Source: Epiperipatus broadwayi (taxonomy: Eukaryota > Onychophora > Udeonychophora > Euonychophora > Peripatidae). From it: 64,000 nt of DNA. Under the pieces are notes generated by a model. That model searched no databases. It saw only the letters and a program-made list of their open reading frames with translations, and was not told the origin of the DNA. Location of the stretch: NCBI GenBank assembly GCA_028023455.1, contig JAQFVV010007267.1, positions 1 through 64,000 of the forward strand, in the 5' to 3' direction. Made by a program: the position numbers and the translations under genes. Position 1 is the stretch's first letter, and the number at the start of each line of letters is the position of its first letter. This document shows, piece after piece, positions 48,531 to 61,692 of this stretch.

Positions 48531-49919
48531 AATACATCAACTTAATGAAAATAAAATGAATTATGATTTCCATACAATAATATAGAAAGCAAGCATGATT
48601 TAGTTAATCATAAACATAATATAAATTTCATTTATGTTGTACTGGATATCAAATGGATATTCTTTGTAGAAGATAAGGGTTTGGAATAATTATTGGATTC
48701 AATTACAAGCAAAGAGAAACCTTGAATGTCAAATAAATGTTTTATAGTTTATTATACATTTTCTTTATTAAAATTTTTGCATACTATATATATAGTTGTT
48801 AAATATATACAAATGTTTACTGTTATTTTCTAAATTCCCATTTCAATTGGTTATATCTTCTCATATACTTAAAAAGATTTTTGCACATTTACATATATTT
48901 TTGTATATTCACACCTACCATTAAATACCTACACATGTTCATGCCTACCTGTATTTTAAGTGATATTAATATACACTGAACTAGATAATCATGCAGATCT
49001 TCCTTGAGTTTGAAACTTGGAAATAATGGAAATGAAAGATGGTAAGGATGAGTTGGGATATGGGTATAGTTTGTGTTGTGTCTACTCTGAATTGCAGAAT
49101 TCAGACTCAAACCAAAATATGAACACTAACTATTTAATATGTACAATTTATTAGAACAAATATACATACATATTACACAATGAATAACTATAATTTGACA
49201 TATAAGTTAGTGAATAATGAGCTGGCTATGCCAAATGACTGGACTCACTTCCATCTATATATTAAGCTTGTCTTATAAGTTCTAGTATTAACTCTTCTGG
49301 CTGTACTGGACAGCATGTTTCTAGTTTGTTAATTGACTCTTCCAGCTGTACTAGACATCTTGAGTCTGCAATAATCGTAGCTGCTTCCAATCCCATTGTG
49401 GACTTTCTTCACTGCTTATGTGTATGGGTAATGAATATATTAGTAACACCTTCACTGTCACCAGTGGTTTCATTGGAGAGCATGTTCTGGTAGACAAACA
49501 TTTTCTGGCTTGCCTCAAAAAAGGCTGACTATTTAATGGCAAATTTCTTAGCTTCCTGGCAGCAACCGGATTGAGAAAGCCTAACCAATTGTGAGATTTT
49601 ATACACATGTTTACAGATTGCCCATACTTGTTTTGAGGCTTTGATCATATTTATACATTGATTATCAACATGTTTGCACAATGGTTAGAAGCAATGAGTA
49701 TTCAATACAATCAGATAAGGAATCTGGACAAGTCCACTTGTGAAGGTGAGGCCATATATGATAGTTTGATATTTATTTGATCACTAACCTCTTATCTCCT
49801 AAGAATGAAATTTGACTGTGTGGTAGGTATATAGATGCAGAGTCAATAATAGATTGTTTTATTCATTGTGATGATCTAGCTAACCTATTTTCATACGGGA
49901 TAAAATCCCATTCTGTTAT
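48531..49919. other. Intergenic DNA, nothing firmly recognised
   Basis: An imperfect short duplication (TTAACTCTTC-GGCTGTACTGGACA and TTGACTCTTC-AGCTGTACTAGACA) lies at 49289-49356. The ORFs at 48889-49110 and 49351-49608 (minus) have no recognised domain. Confidence 0.35.
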
Positions 49920-49942
49920 AATATATATATATATATACATAT

Positions 49943-52606
49943 TGTACCAGTCGAAAAACCCACCAACTAAACTGCACATCAGATTCAAACTCAGTCGAAC
50001 CAAACTGAATTCAAACCTAACTCACCTGCTCAGATTAGTAGAAATCTAAATCGACGGCACAGTGCTATGCACCAAGAAACTAGCTCAATGGTTGGTGAGG
50101 ATCAGAGACCCCTGAACTGACATTAATATCTGATAATAAACTAGCTAAAATAATTTTAAATCGAATCATATGTATATGTTCGGGTTGCCAACACAGACAG
50201 TGAGTATTAACATTAAAATAATTATGAAAGAATTAAGCACTAAGAAACCAAGTGTGTTTAGAAAATATTTAATAATAATAATTTGTTTTGTTTGAATTTT
50301 AAATAATGATTATATTAATCACCTCTAGCCTTTAACATAGTTTATAATTATAAAAAAGTGGCAGTCTTTATTATATACCAACAAGTATTACACAATATTT
50401 GAAAGTCTATGTCTATGCCCCCAACAAGGAATAAAAGGCAGATAAAGGTATTCATTAGTAAAATAAATTTTTACTCTAATCTTATTACTACAGAATGTGA
50501 GATTTATTTTCACATTCGCAAATCCATTCATGAAGAGCAAGATACGTATTTTAGGGCATAACTTAAATCTTTATTAGAAAACTTATTTAAGTAAATATAA
50601 CTGAGAATTTGTTTGACTTTAATTGAAATCACTTCATCATGAATTACGAGCATCAGAGCGGGCTTTACCGGAACAGAGAGGCAACGGTGCTGACGAATTA
50701 TGAGCTATAAAATGAAATTGAAAGACGATAGCTAGTCGATGATCAAAGTCCTATGGCGGCTTGCATCTGACAAGTCTTATGCCTTTGACTAATATGAACA
50801 GGAGAGGAAGTGCTTTCTTCCTCAATTATTTAAAATAAAAGAAATATTATCACCAACCAGCCTAACGGAGCGGAAGATTGCCCTACGTCAGTAACATTCA
50901 GAGATGATGACTTGATAGTCATTGTTTGAATGCTAAAACCCATATAGAATGCTCTATATGATGACTTGATCAATTTAATTAAAGTCAAACGAGCTTTTAA
51001 CTAAAATTATTTTAAAGTATTTGTAAATCATTTAATTATGCCCCAAATATCGTGCCCTTCCTGAATATTAATAGACAGTGAAAACAATCTGAATTAGAAT
51101 GTATTTAGTTGATTCCTTTATCGACCCTTTTGCAAAAACATTTTAGATTATATGTGAATAACTAAATATTGGTTAATATGAGAGAAAACATTTTAAGATT
51201 ATATATGAATAAATACCCATTGTTGAATATGAGAAAATAGCTAGGGCATAGATTAGAAACAGAGCTAATAATTTATTATTAGCCAATTATAAAAATAACA
51301 AACATTTGATCATTTCTTTCAACTCGATGATTAATAGAACTATATAAACCTAGTTCTGATGAATGAGAATTATTTGCACAAAGCAAAAAGGACAAAGGAG
51401 CTCATCGAGTCAGAAGATTATTGGCATATAATTAAAAATAACAACATTAATAAATATATATAATAAAATAAATGAACCGCCATCGTAAGAAAAGAGAAAG
51501 TTAAATTTAAAGACTAGAGATTGAGAGAATTTATATATTTTAGAATAGCATAAATAAAAGGTGTTACACAGATTATTACATTTATAAATGAGAAGAACTC
51601 TTAAAGGGAGTGTAAAGTAAAGTTCGGAAACTGGCCAGATAGTTTACAGTTCATTATGGAAATATATTACCCATTTCTTCTGGGGCTGGTTTCCTTAGTT
51701 GACACATCCAGGTTAGTAAAATGTAGGCACCATTTGGTTGATTACTTGAACAGTATTTTAATGAATTTTCCCAATTTTAGCAGCATGATTGGTCCGGAAA
51801 ACATTCAGAAGCTTCAGTGAAGACCTTCAGGGGACTTCAAGAACCATAGCCACATTCCTGATGTTTAGCCCTTCACCATGATAGGAGCACTATTTTAATT
51901 TATGATTTTTAAAAAGCACAGAAGTCACTGGCACTTTTCTGCAACAAATATTGCTTCTTCTCTCCACACTTTTCACAGCTATATATCCTGTCCTCTGATG
52001 CCTTCAGGCTAGCACTTCTTTCATTATCAATGTTTTTAGATTTACTGGTTGCTTTTAGATACATTACTTCGATTAGGCTTTCAAACTCATTAACTTGAAT
52101 TCATTTTCTAATTAGAAATAAATTCTTAAAATCAGAAAATAATTTTAATTAGGAAATCCTTATCTTTTTTTCTAATTAATAAAACTTTAACTATTGTTTT
52201 TGGAAAGGGAAAATCTGAAAGCTTATCGAAAGAATGTAGCTTTTAATCAATAAAACTTTAACAAATTATTTAAAAATAAAATCAAACATTCCCGACACAA
52301 TGAAACTTTTAAACAATTATATATATTTAAATATTTACAAATATATACACACAATCCACGCAGTTATAATACATAAATTCATGAATAATTCTATCATGAA
52401 TTTATTAATAGAATGGGTCAATTTAAATCTGAAACTAATTAATTTTAATATGCATTTATGAAATAAGTTATTCTTTATGAAAATTAGCGTGGATTGAATG
52501 TATAAAGCTCCATGGCTTCGGAAATTTAAGGTTAGTAATAGGGTTTGAAGTGGACTTATGGCTAGATGTCATGAAGCTAGGATCGAACTCAGATCCAAGT
52601 GCTTCA
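49943..52606 (-). repeat. 3' LTR (minus-strand sense) of the 2.7-kb-LTR element
   Basis: Collinear with 54567-57299 from TGTACCAGTCGAAAAACCC through to GATCC...GCTTCA. It abuts an AT tract ending at 49942. A GC-richer region near 51670-51860 contains, on the minus strand, a donor-like ATGG|GTAATA. Confidence 0.88.
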
Positions 52607-52881
52607 TTTAATTTCACTTCAAAAAAAAAACAGTGAAAAAAAAATCTCTTTAATTATGCATGATACATTCGCATAAGTGTAGTCAACAATTTGGTAGACT
52701 CTGGGAGAACAGCATTAGTGTGAATATCACCTGTACAAACTACAAAAATTATACATGTCTCATTGCAATCATTTTTTTAAATATTATCTAGCTTATAAAC
52801 AGGTCCGTTAATCAAGTCTCATTTTCCCTATGGCCGTGTCAGTCGGTTGTCTGTATATATATCTGTCATTTAATGTTTGTC

Positions 52882-53154
52882 CTATTGTTTCCCTGGATCA
52901 GGTGGCACATATGGTTTTAACTTTTGATAATGGTCGTAGTCTTGGTCTTTTCTGGTTGGTGTCAAGTTCCCATAGTCTATTGCAGTCAAAAAGTCTATGG
53001 TATTTTCTATTGACATAGGGCACATCCCAAGCATGATTCTTTGGATCCATGGGGATAAATGATGTCTGATCGTCCGGATGATGTGTTGGTCCTCATATTT
53101 GAAGGCTGTTAGGAATTTGAATGTGGTTACTTGCTGGATGAAGTAGGCTGTATA
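52882..53154 (-). pseudogene. gag: Gag capsid C-terminal remnant
   Basis: The minus-strand frame reads TAYFIQQVTTFKFLTAFKYE, then HIIRTIRHHLSPWIQ and IMLGMCPMSIENTIDFLTAI, ending PPDPGKQ and TAG. It aligns with residues 298-360 of the intact Gag at 2602-3756 (ATQFYYRQV..., IIRHNMPTTLRHMMLG...). Upstream Gag sequence is decayed or lost; the frame meets a stop just before 53155. This fragment fixes the orientation of the surrounding element. Confidence 0.65.
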
Positions 53155-53333
53155 TCTCTATCTGCAGTTTTCTTGGTTAGCTCTTTATATAAATTTTTTT
53201 GAATGAGACATGTATTTTATTTAGAAAAAACTATTAAAGATAATGAAAAAAAAACATTATTCACTTTCTCTCTGTTCAACTGTTCTCCCCTGTCGAAAAA
53301 AAAACTATACAAATAATTAGTGATATACAAACA

Positions 53334-53336
<3 letters not shown>

Positions 53337-53402
<66 letters not shown>
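53337..53402. repeat. (AT)n microsatellite
   Basis: About 33 uninterrupted AT units inside the LTR element's internal region. Confidence 0.97.
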
Positions 53403-53403
<1 letters not shown>

Positions 53404-54136
53404 CAGATAGCACAAGTAATTGTATTGGACACATTCAGTTTTCATTATTTAGACAACTGACCCACTACTGTGCTGACAATCAAATTTGCTGACAAATTTA
53501 TTTATATGGGCGCCAGCGAGCAAAATGAGATCAATAGGGCCTGTGAAATAACCCATTGACCCCCAAACTACATATGACTGACTTAATTTTTGATAGAACA
53601 ATTCGATTGATGAATATTTATCATTTATTAACAACTGACGCGTTCCTGACCTGAGTTTAAATATAGGAATTCACTACTTCATTTTTACTAAGCATGAGGC
53701 TTTCACACAAAAAAAATGTCAAAATTAATATTACACAAGACATTTATTTGTTGATATCATTTTTAATCTTGCTAGCATAAAAGCGTGTAAACCATTTAAG
53801 CATTTTGCCAACTGCATCTGGCTGGTTGGTGTACACAAAAGGTCTTCACCTGCTTTGAGGCTACTAAGAATATGAAGTGAACATTAAATATATGTGGTGC
53901 TAGCAAGCAATACTTTGAAATTTAAAACTTTTAACATGATATCATATTGGATATTTGTAATTATAAGACCGAGATACATATAATTAATTTTGACACAGAC
54001 AAAATATTTCATTTATTTTACCCCTTGCTTTAATCTATAGACTCTTACTACTTTTTTAACAATAACTTTCTTACTGTCATGAACACGTATAAACAAATGT
54101 ATAATATATATACTGATCTAGTACATGTATAATTAA

Positions 54137-54137
54137 T

Positions 54138-54230
<93 letters not shown>
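54137..54230. repeat. (AT)n microsatellite with one TT interruption
   Basis: About 94 bases of AT repeat inside the internal region. It expanded after or at insertion. Confidence 0.97.
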
Positions 54231-54233
<3 letters not shown>

Positions 54234-54526
54234 ACTATCTTATTACTTTTCTTTAAATAATTATTTTGACTAATGAATCTTTTACTGAACGAACATTTAA
54301 AAAATAGTCTTGAAAACATTTTTAAGTATAAGAAAAAAATTTACAAAATGACATTTTAATTTATTAAAACATTTCAGTTATGTGTTATGAATCGCATAAG
54401 TTTCTCTTAAATATATACAACACTCTTTAAAATATAACTCTCTACAGAAACATTTAATTTATCGAGATCTCAATTGACTGAGTAACTAAAATTATAATTA
54501 CTGTCTACAGGGTGTGGGGTTTATTA

Positions 54527-54555
54527 AATCGAAGCCACAACAGTTGGGCAGCCAA
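54527..54555 (-). promoter_or_regulatory. Primer-binding-site-like sequence of the minus-strand element
   Basis: Minus strand: TTTTTGGCTGCCCAACTG, then TTGTGGCTTCG. It shares TGGC-CCCAAC and GGCTT with the site at 63204-63222. It begins about a dozen bases after the LTR end, rather than directly at it. Confidence 0.5.
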
Positions 54556-54566
54556 AAACATAACCA

Positions 54567-57299
54567 TGTACCTGTCGAAAAACCCACCAACTAAACTGCA
54601 AGTCGGATTCAAACTCAGTTGAACCAAACTGAATTCAAACCTAACTCACCTGCTCAGATTAGTAAAATTCTAAATCGACGGCACAGTGCTATGCACCAAG
54701 AAACTAGCTCAATGGTTGGTGAGGATCAGAGACCCCTGAACTGACATTAATATCTGATAATAAACTAACTAAAATAATTTTAAATCTAATCATATGTATA
54801 TGTTCAGGTTGCCAACACAGACAGCGAGTATTAACATTAAATTAATTATGAAAGAATTAAGCACTAAGAAACCAAGTGTGTTTAGAAAATATTTAATAAT
54901 AATAATTTGTTTTGTTTGAATTTTAAATAATGATTATATTAATCACCTCTAGCCTTTAACATAGTTTATAATTATAAAAAGAGTGGCAGTCTTTATTATA
55001 TACCAACAAGTATTACACAATATTTGAAAGTCTATGTCTGTGCCCCCAACAAGTAATAAAAGGCAGATAAAGGTATTCATTAGTAAATTAATTTTTACTC
55101 TAATCTTATTACGACAGAATGTGAGATTTATTTTCACATTCGCAAATCCATTCATGAAGAGCAAGATACTTATTTTAGGGCATAACTTAAATCTTTATTA
55201 GAAAACTTATTTAACTAAATATAACTGAGAATTTGTTCAACTTTAATTGAAATCACTTCGTCATGAATTACATGCATCAGAGCGGGCTTTACTGGAATAG
55301 AGAGGCAATGGTGCTGACAAATTATGAGCTATAAAATGAAATTGAAAGACGATAGCTAGTCGATGATCAAAGTCCTATGGTGGCTTGCATCTGACAAGTT
55401 TTATGCCCTTTGACTAATATGAACAGGAGATGAATTGCTTTCTTCCTCGATTATTTAAAATAAAAGAAATATTATCACCGACCAGCCTAACGGAGCGGAA
55501 GATTACCCTACATCAGCAACGTTCAGAGATGATGACTTGATAGTCATCGTTTGAATGCTAAAACCCATATAGAATGCTCTATGTGATGACTTGATCAATT
55601 TAATTAAAGTCAAATGAGCTTTTAACTAAAATTATTTTAAAGTATTTGTAAATCATATTAATTATGCCCCAAATATCGTGCCCTTCCTGAATATTAATAG
55701 ACAGTGAAAACAATCTGAATTAAAATGTATATAGTTGATTCCTTTATTGACCCTTTTGCAAAAACATTTTAGATTATATGTGAATAACTAAATATTGGTT
55801 AATATGAGAGAAAACATTTTAAGATTATATATGAATAAATACCCATTGTTGAATACGAGAAAATAGCTAGGGCATAGATTAGAAATGGAGCTAATAATTT
55901 ATTATTAGCCAATTATAAAAATAGCAAACATTTGATCATTTCTTTCAACTCGATGATTAATAGAATTATATAAACCTAGTTCTGATGGGCGAGGATTATT
56001 TATACAAAGCAAAAAGGACAAAGGAGCTCATCGAGTCGGTAGATTATTGGCATATAATTAAAAATAACAACATTAATAAATTATTTAATAAATATATATA
56101 TATATATATATAATAAAATAAATTATTTAATAAATATATATATATATATATATAATAAAATAAATGAAGACCACCATCATAAGAAAGGAGAAAGTTAAAT
56201 TTAAGGACTAAAGATTGAGAGAATTTATATATTTTAGAATAGCATAAATAAAAGGTGTTACACAGATTATTACATTTATAAATGAGAAGATCTCTTAAAG
56301 GGAGTGTAAAGTAAAGTTCAGAAACTGGCCAGATAGTTTAAGGTTTATTATGGAAATATATTACCCATTTCTTCTGGGGCTGGTTTCCTTAGTTGACACA
56401 TCCAGGTTAGTAAAACATAGGCACCATTTGGTCGATTACTTGAACAATATTTTAATAAATTTTCCTGATTTTAGCAGCATGATTGGTCCGGAAAAGATTC
56501 AGAAGCTTCAGTGAAGACCTTCAGGGGACTTCAAAAACCATAGCCACATTCCTGACGTTTAGCCCTTCACCATGATAGGAGCACTATTTGAATTTATGAT
56601 TTTTAAAAAGCACAGAAGTTACTGTCACTTTTCTGCAACAAATATCGCTTCTTCTCTCCACACTTTTCACAGCTATATATCCTGTCCTCTGATGCCTTCA
56701 GGCTAGCGCTTCTTTCATTATCAATGTTTTTAGATTTACTGGTTGTTTTAAGATACATTCCTTCGATAAGGCTTTCAAACTCAGTAACTTGAATTCATTT
56801 TCTAATTAGAAATGAATTCTTAAAATCAGAAAATGATTTTAATTAGGAAATCCTTATCTTTTTTCTAATTAATAAAACTTTAACTATTGTTTTTTGAAAG
56901 GGAAAATCTGAAAGCTTATCAAAAGAATGTAGCTTTTAATCAATAAAACTTTAACAAATTATTTAAAAATAAAATCAAACATTCCTGCCACAATGAAACT
57001 TTTAAACAATTATATATATTTAAATATTTACAAATATATACGCACAATCCATGCAGTTATAATACATAAATTCATGAATAATTCTATCATGAATTTATTA
57101 ATAGAATGGATCAATTTAAATCTGAAACTAATTAATTTTAATATGCATTTATGAAATAAGTTATTCTTTATGGAAATTAGCATGGATTGAATGTATAAAG
57201 CCCCATTGCATTGGAAATTTAAGGTTAGTACTAGGGTTTGAAGTGGGCTTATGGCTAGATGTCATGAAGTTAGGATCGAACTCAGATCCGACTGCTTCA
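54567..57299 (-). repeat. 5' LTR (minus-strand sense) of the 2.7-kb-LTR element
   Basis: A copy of 49943-52606, with an extra duplicated AT block at about 56065-56160 that accounts for most of the length difference. It abuts an AT tract at 57300. Confidence 0.88.
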
Positions 57300-57325
57300 A
57301 TATATATATATATATATATATGTAT
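57300..57325. repeat. AT tract between two LTR elements
   Basis: A short AT run, ending TGTAT, lies between the GCTTCA end of one element and the TGTAACCAG start of the next. Confidence 0.9.
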
Positions 57326-59923
57326 TGTAACCAGTTGGGTTACATGGTACACCCTTAATAATATAGTGTGTGTGTATATATATATGGAAAATAAAGGAAA
57401 AGTAGAAATAAACTCAGAATAAATTTTTGTAGATTTTTTTTTATATTTGCTAAAATAAAATAATTATAAGCAAAGGGTTAAAAAAATAACTCTGATTGAA
57501 ATAAAAATTGTTATATAATTTAAATGTTAAAAAAGGTCTTAATAAATATAAATATTGTATTGTTATTATTATTATTCTGATTGTGAAATGTAAAAACACA
57601 ATACTTGTTTTTGAAATTTTTTTAATTAATTAAAACATATGTGTTTTTAAAGGGATTAGTGAGATAAAAATACAAACTCTGTTTTTAATCAAGCTGCTGT
57701 TATCACCTTAGTTGATTCTATAAAAGGGCTCATAACAAATTATCTCCAGTCTGGAAAGTGATTTTAAAGAGAACAGTTATGCTTGTAGTTTTGTAAGAGT
57801 TGGTCGGAAGAGTTTTAATATTTTAAGCAGTAATCAACTAGACCAACTGCAAAATTTGGATAATGATTTTGAAGATAGCAGTATGTTGTTGTCTGTAGCA
57901 CAGAGTTTGTGGAAAAGCGACCATGAATTAATGTTGCTGAAGGTAGGAGCTGCTACTATTTTCCTTTACAAGAGTTTTGGTTTTGAAGCTGGGTCACTTC
58001 TAAATCAATAGCCAGAAAAGAGGACAAAATAGCTAGCAGAGTTATATAAAGCTTCTATGAAGATCTAAGGACGGTCCAGTAGCTGCCTTATAGTTTACTG
58101 CAGTTTTGATTCATGAAGCCAGGGTCACTTCAAATGGATTAACTAGCTGCTTAAATATGTTCTAGAAGACAGCTTGACAAATGCTTGGACTACAAAAGTA
58201 AGCTCATGGTATGTCAACTAATTACTTGGATACTTTTTTCTGATTATGACAGTCACCAAAAACCAAACTCATCAAGAAAAATCTTCCAGCTTGCTGAAAG
58301 GCAGAGAAACATTGATAAGCGTATATACAGCTGGTGGTGAGTAGCGTTATATATGATAAGGAAGTTTTAAACAATTTCCTTAGTAAAATGACATTTTTAT
58401 AGCTGATAGAAATATATAAAACGATATTAGTTTAAAATCATTTATTAAAAAAGAAAAAACTGTTTCAAGTTATATTTATAATTTAAAAAAAAAAAAAAAC
58501 TCCAAAGAAAGTTATAATTTTAATAATCAAGAAAAAGATTTCCAAAAATCTTTTAGACTAAAAAAAAAAGAAAGAAAGAAAGACATTTTAAATCAATTAA
58601 CTGTCAAAAATTTGGTATTTCTTATTTTAAAGAAAAAGATTATATTCAGCAAAGAGAATTAAATTGCAAAATAATCTTTAATAATTTTATTGTGATAAAT
58701 ACAAATGTTATGTATATAAATTAATGTTTCACACATCTGTGCAAATTATATATACGTGTTTCTGTAAACCTAGTATGTAAAATGTATTTCATTTAACTGA
58801 AACTTTAATTATTTATTATATTTATATATGATTTAAGATTTGGATAATTATTTTGCAGCAAGTCAAATAGGTTATTTCTCACACACACACACATGTATAT
58901 GTGCGTATGTTATCAATTATAACACATATGTAAATTTTAATCATTTTTTGTTGTTATTGAATGTCAATTGAAATTGATTAATTGTATATTATAAATCGTG
59001 CACCTGTGTGCCTATATATGTAAAATAACTTGGATTGTAAATTTTAATTTTGTAAATCAATGTAACAATTTAAATTTTGAATAGGGATTATGTAAATTGA
59101 TCTAAAAACTTGAAATTTGTAGTAATCTTATAAATTACAGAGTGATGACTGTATTATTGTGTACTTTTCATAATCAGAACCCTTATAAGACCTTATTCAC
59201 TTTTTTTGTTATTAATAAACTTATATTTAATTGTTAAAAATTGTATTCCATGATCTCTTGTTCACATACTGTAATAGAGCCCATGTTCTCTGAGCTAGAT
59301 TTCTGACACGGATAAATGGGGATGTGTTTAGTGTTTTGGGCATCCAGAGATGATCATCATCATGCTGGTTGGCACAAAAGAGGATACTCTTTAAAGCTAA
59401 TGCACTATCTTTTATTTTACTTTAGTCTTATTAAAAGTTAAGTTTATAGTTGGCCAGTATATTAATAGTACTTTAGCGGCCAGAGCATTGATGACGATCA
59501 GCATGCTTTAAATGTCCCAGCATTATTGTTCTATTTCTGATTATTGTGTATTTTAATGGATGGGCACTAAACTGGTGCATCCAAGTTATGTTTATATAAT
59601 TGCCCAAGCTGGCAAAGGCTCAATAGTTAGCCTGGTCTAAAGAAGCCCCATTTTCCGATCCAGTCACAAGGTTGACTGTTGATTTATATATTTTATTGTA
59701 CTAATTTGTTTATTCCCATCAATGATGATGATAGATGGTTATTTCTCTTTAGTATTTACTTATACTGATATTTACTTTAAAATGCTGGTTGATAATAATT
59801 ATGCTTGAGTTGCTCTTTTGAGTTAGCTTTTGGTCTCTCAATGTTCACAGAGATTCTATAATCTCATACTCTTATATCTTTAAATACAATATTTCCACTT
59901 TCTGAACACCCCATCCTGTTACA
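57326..59923 (+). mobile_element. Solo LTR, ~2.6 kb
   Basis: It begins TGTAACCAG right after an AT tract and ends ATCCTGTTACA right before one. The inverted tips resemble those of the other families here. A segment less rich in AT (about 57940-58336) ends in a donor-like TGGTG|GTGAGT at 58336/58337. No partner LTR or internal region is visible. Confidence 0.6.
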
Positions 59924-59938
59924 ATATATATATATATA

Positions 59939-61482
59939 GTAACGGTTTATTCCGGCGTAAACACATATATGTATATATGTGGTATACATTTATTACGTAT
60001 TTCAAACATAAGTTTTTGCTTTTTTGTTTAACAAAAATTATAATGTGAACACATATATATGTAGTTGGTTCTGTAATGTACTCTAATTACTCGCCCAGCA
60101 TATTTATGAGCATCAATGATGACCTCAAGTGCCAATCTTACCCTACAAATAAATAAGAATTATGCTGTAAGAGGATGAGTATCTATTTCTGGTGATTAGA
60201 ACTTGTACCTCTGGCTAGCTCACTCATGGTTAGTAGTCGATGACCGTGGGAAAGAGGTGGAGGGAACATATAAAAATGTGCATGTAGCACATGAACGATT
60301 CGTTTGCTTTCCTACTTTTTAATACTATTCCAAGAAATTAATATGGGCACACACAATTAAATTTATAACACTACTTAATATTTATTAATACAAAACAAAT
60401 AATAAACACCCCATAGAACCCCATAATTGGATATTGGTTTGTGCCTGAATAAATAAATAACCCGCATGTAAATACACTCGCACAAGTTCATAAATGCAAT
60501 ACACAAAAATACAGATCATAGCTTGAAAACATTTTCAATCAGGCATTGTCTATTAATGCATATCTTTATACAGGGTATTATTTCAACTTTCTCTTCATTT
60601 ACTTTTAACCCTTAATACGCATTATTTAATAGGATGTGCTTTCATTCAGAATAGTTACTATCATTTACGAAAATGTTTGGTTTACCTTGTTTATCTCACC
60701 TGGGTGTAGATTATTAGCAATTTTGCACTGGCTTTGTGCTGTGTGGTATGATTAAAGGATTTCTTTGGTAAAACTTCATAAGGCAATGAATGGCTTCTGG
60801 TGAATGCTGTTCTTTTCATAGCTTTAGGAAGGGCTTTGCTCCTACATTGACAGCGATGGTAGTATCTCCACAGGATGGATGGAATAACCTGGCCCATTCT
60901 GTTCTTCTACCCTAGCCTGTTTATGATTTTTTGATTATATACTTTTTTCTTTTTACTAACTTTTTTCTATGATCCTGCTCATGGCAGTCACAGTTCTAGA
61001 AGACCTCTAATTTCAGCTCTCTTGACTCTAATTAATTATACAATTGTTCTTTCTTCTTTCATTACACCATGTGGTTTGCGAAATGAAAATCTTTTCAATA
61101 ACTTTTCTTTTCTTTGTTTCTTTTATCTATGCTTAGGAATTTCCAATTTACCTTGCAATCTACACTCGAACGTTCATTGTCTCTTATTTTTAACATTTTA
61201 TTAATTAAAATGTCTTTTGTCTCAAGATAGCGATCTGCAATTTTTCGGGTCTTTTCTTTGCAATTAATTCAATTTTTTATAATTTGTAACATTCTTCCTT
61301 TAGTCGACCATCTTGGAATATTTCTTTTTCAATTAAAATAACTTTATACCTTTTTACAAAATTATTACATTTACTCACTCATGCAGCAATATAAACATGC
61401 ATATAAATAAATATCAGAGCACAAACCATATAATCCCCCATCCCTCTTATATTTCAATCTGTTTTTTTTATTTACTTACTTA

Positions 61483-61549
<67 letters not shown>

Positions 61550-61676
61550 TCGCATACAAGACCACAACGAAAAAAAATAACAATTTACTAAATATTACAC
61601 TTGATCTAATTAGATATGTATGCTCAGTAGTATTACCCTCTGACTTATAACAGTGTTTGAACTCAGCCCTGTTATA
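59939..61676. mobile_element. Probable solo LTR, ~1.7 kb
   Basis: GTAACGG follows an AT tract at 59939, and GTTATA, a likely mutated GTTACA, precedes another AT tract at 61676. The first base of the expected TG is A. The segment has the size and termini of its neighbours. Its boundaries are less certain because both tips are mutated. Confidence 0.45.
61482..61545. repeat. (AT)n microsatellite
   Basis: About 32 AT units inside the probable solo LTR. Confidence 0.97.
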
Positions 61677-61692
61677 ATACATATATATATAT

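Larger units (their letters stand above)
49943..57299 (-). mobile_element. Non-autonomous LTR retrotransposon with 2.7-kb LTRs, inserted in (AT)n
   Basis: Two direct repeats (49943-52606 and 54567-57299) bracket about 2 kb. Read on the minus strand, the LTR starts TGAAGCAG and ends CTGGTACA. The flanking bases read ATAT on both sides, compatible with a 4-bp duplication. After the minus-strand 5' LTR lies TTTGGCTGCCCAACTG, related to the primer-binding sites of other elements here. A Gag fragment follows, and an A/G-rich tract precedes the 3' LTR. No pol is present. The LTRs differ by a few per cent by eye plus an AT expansion, so the element is older than the one at 1-6446. Confidence 0.8.
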
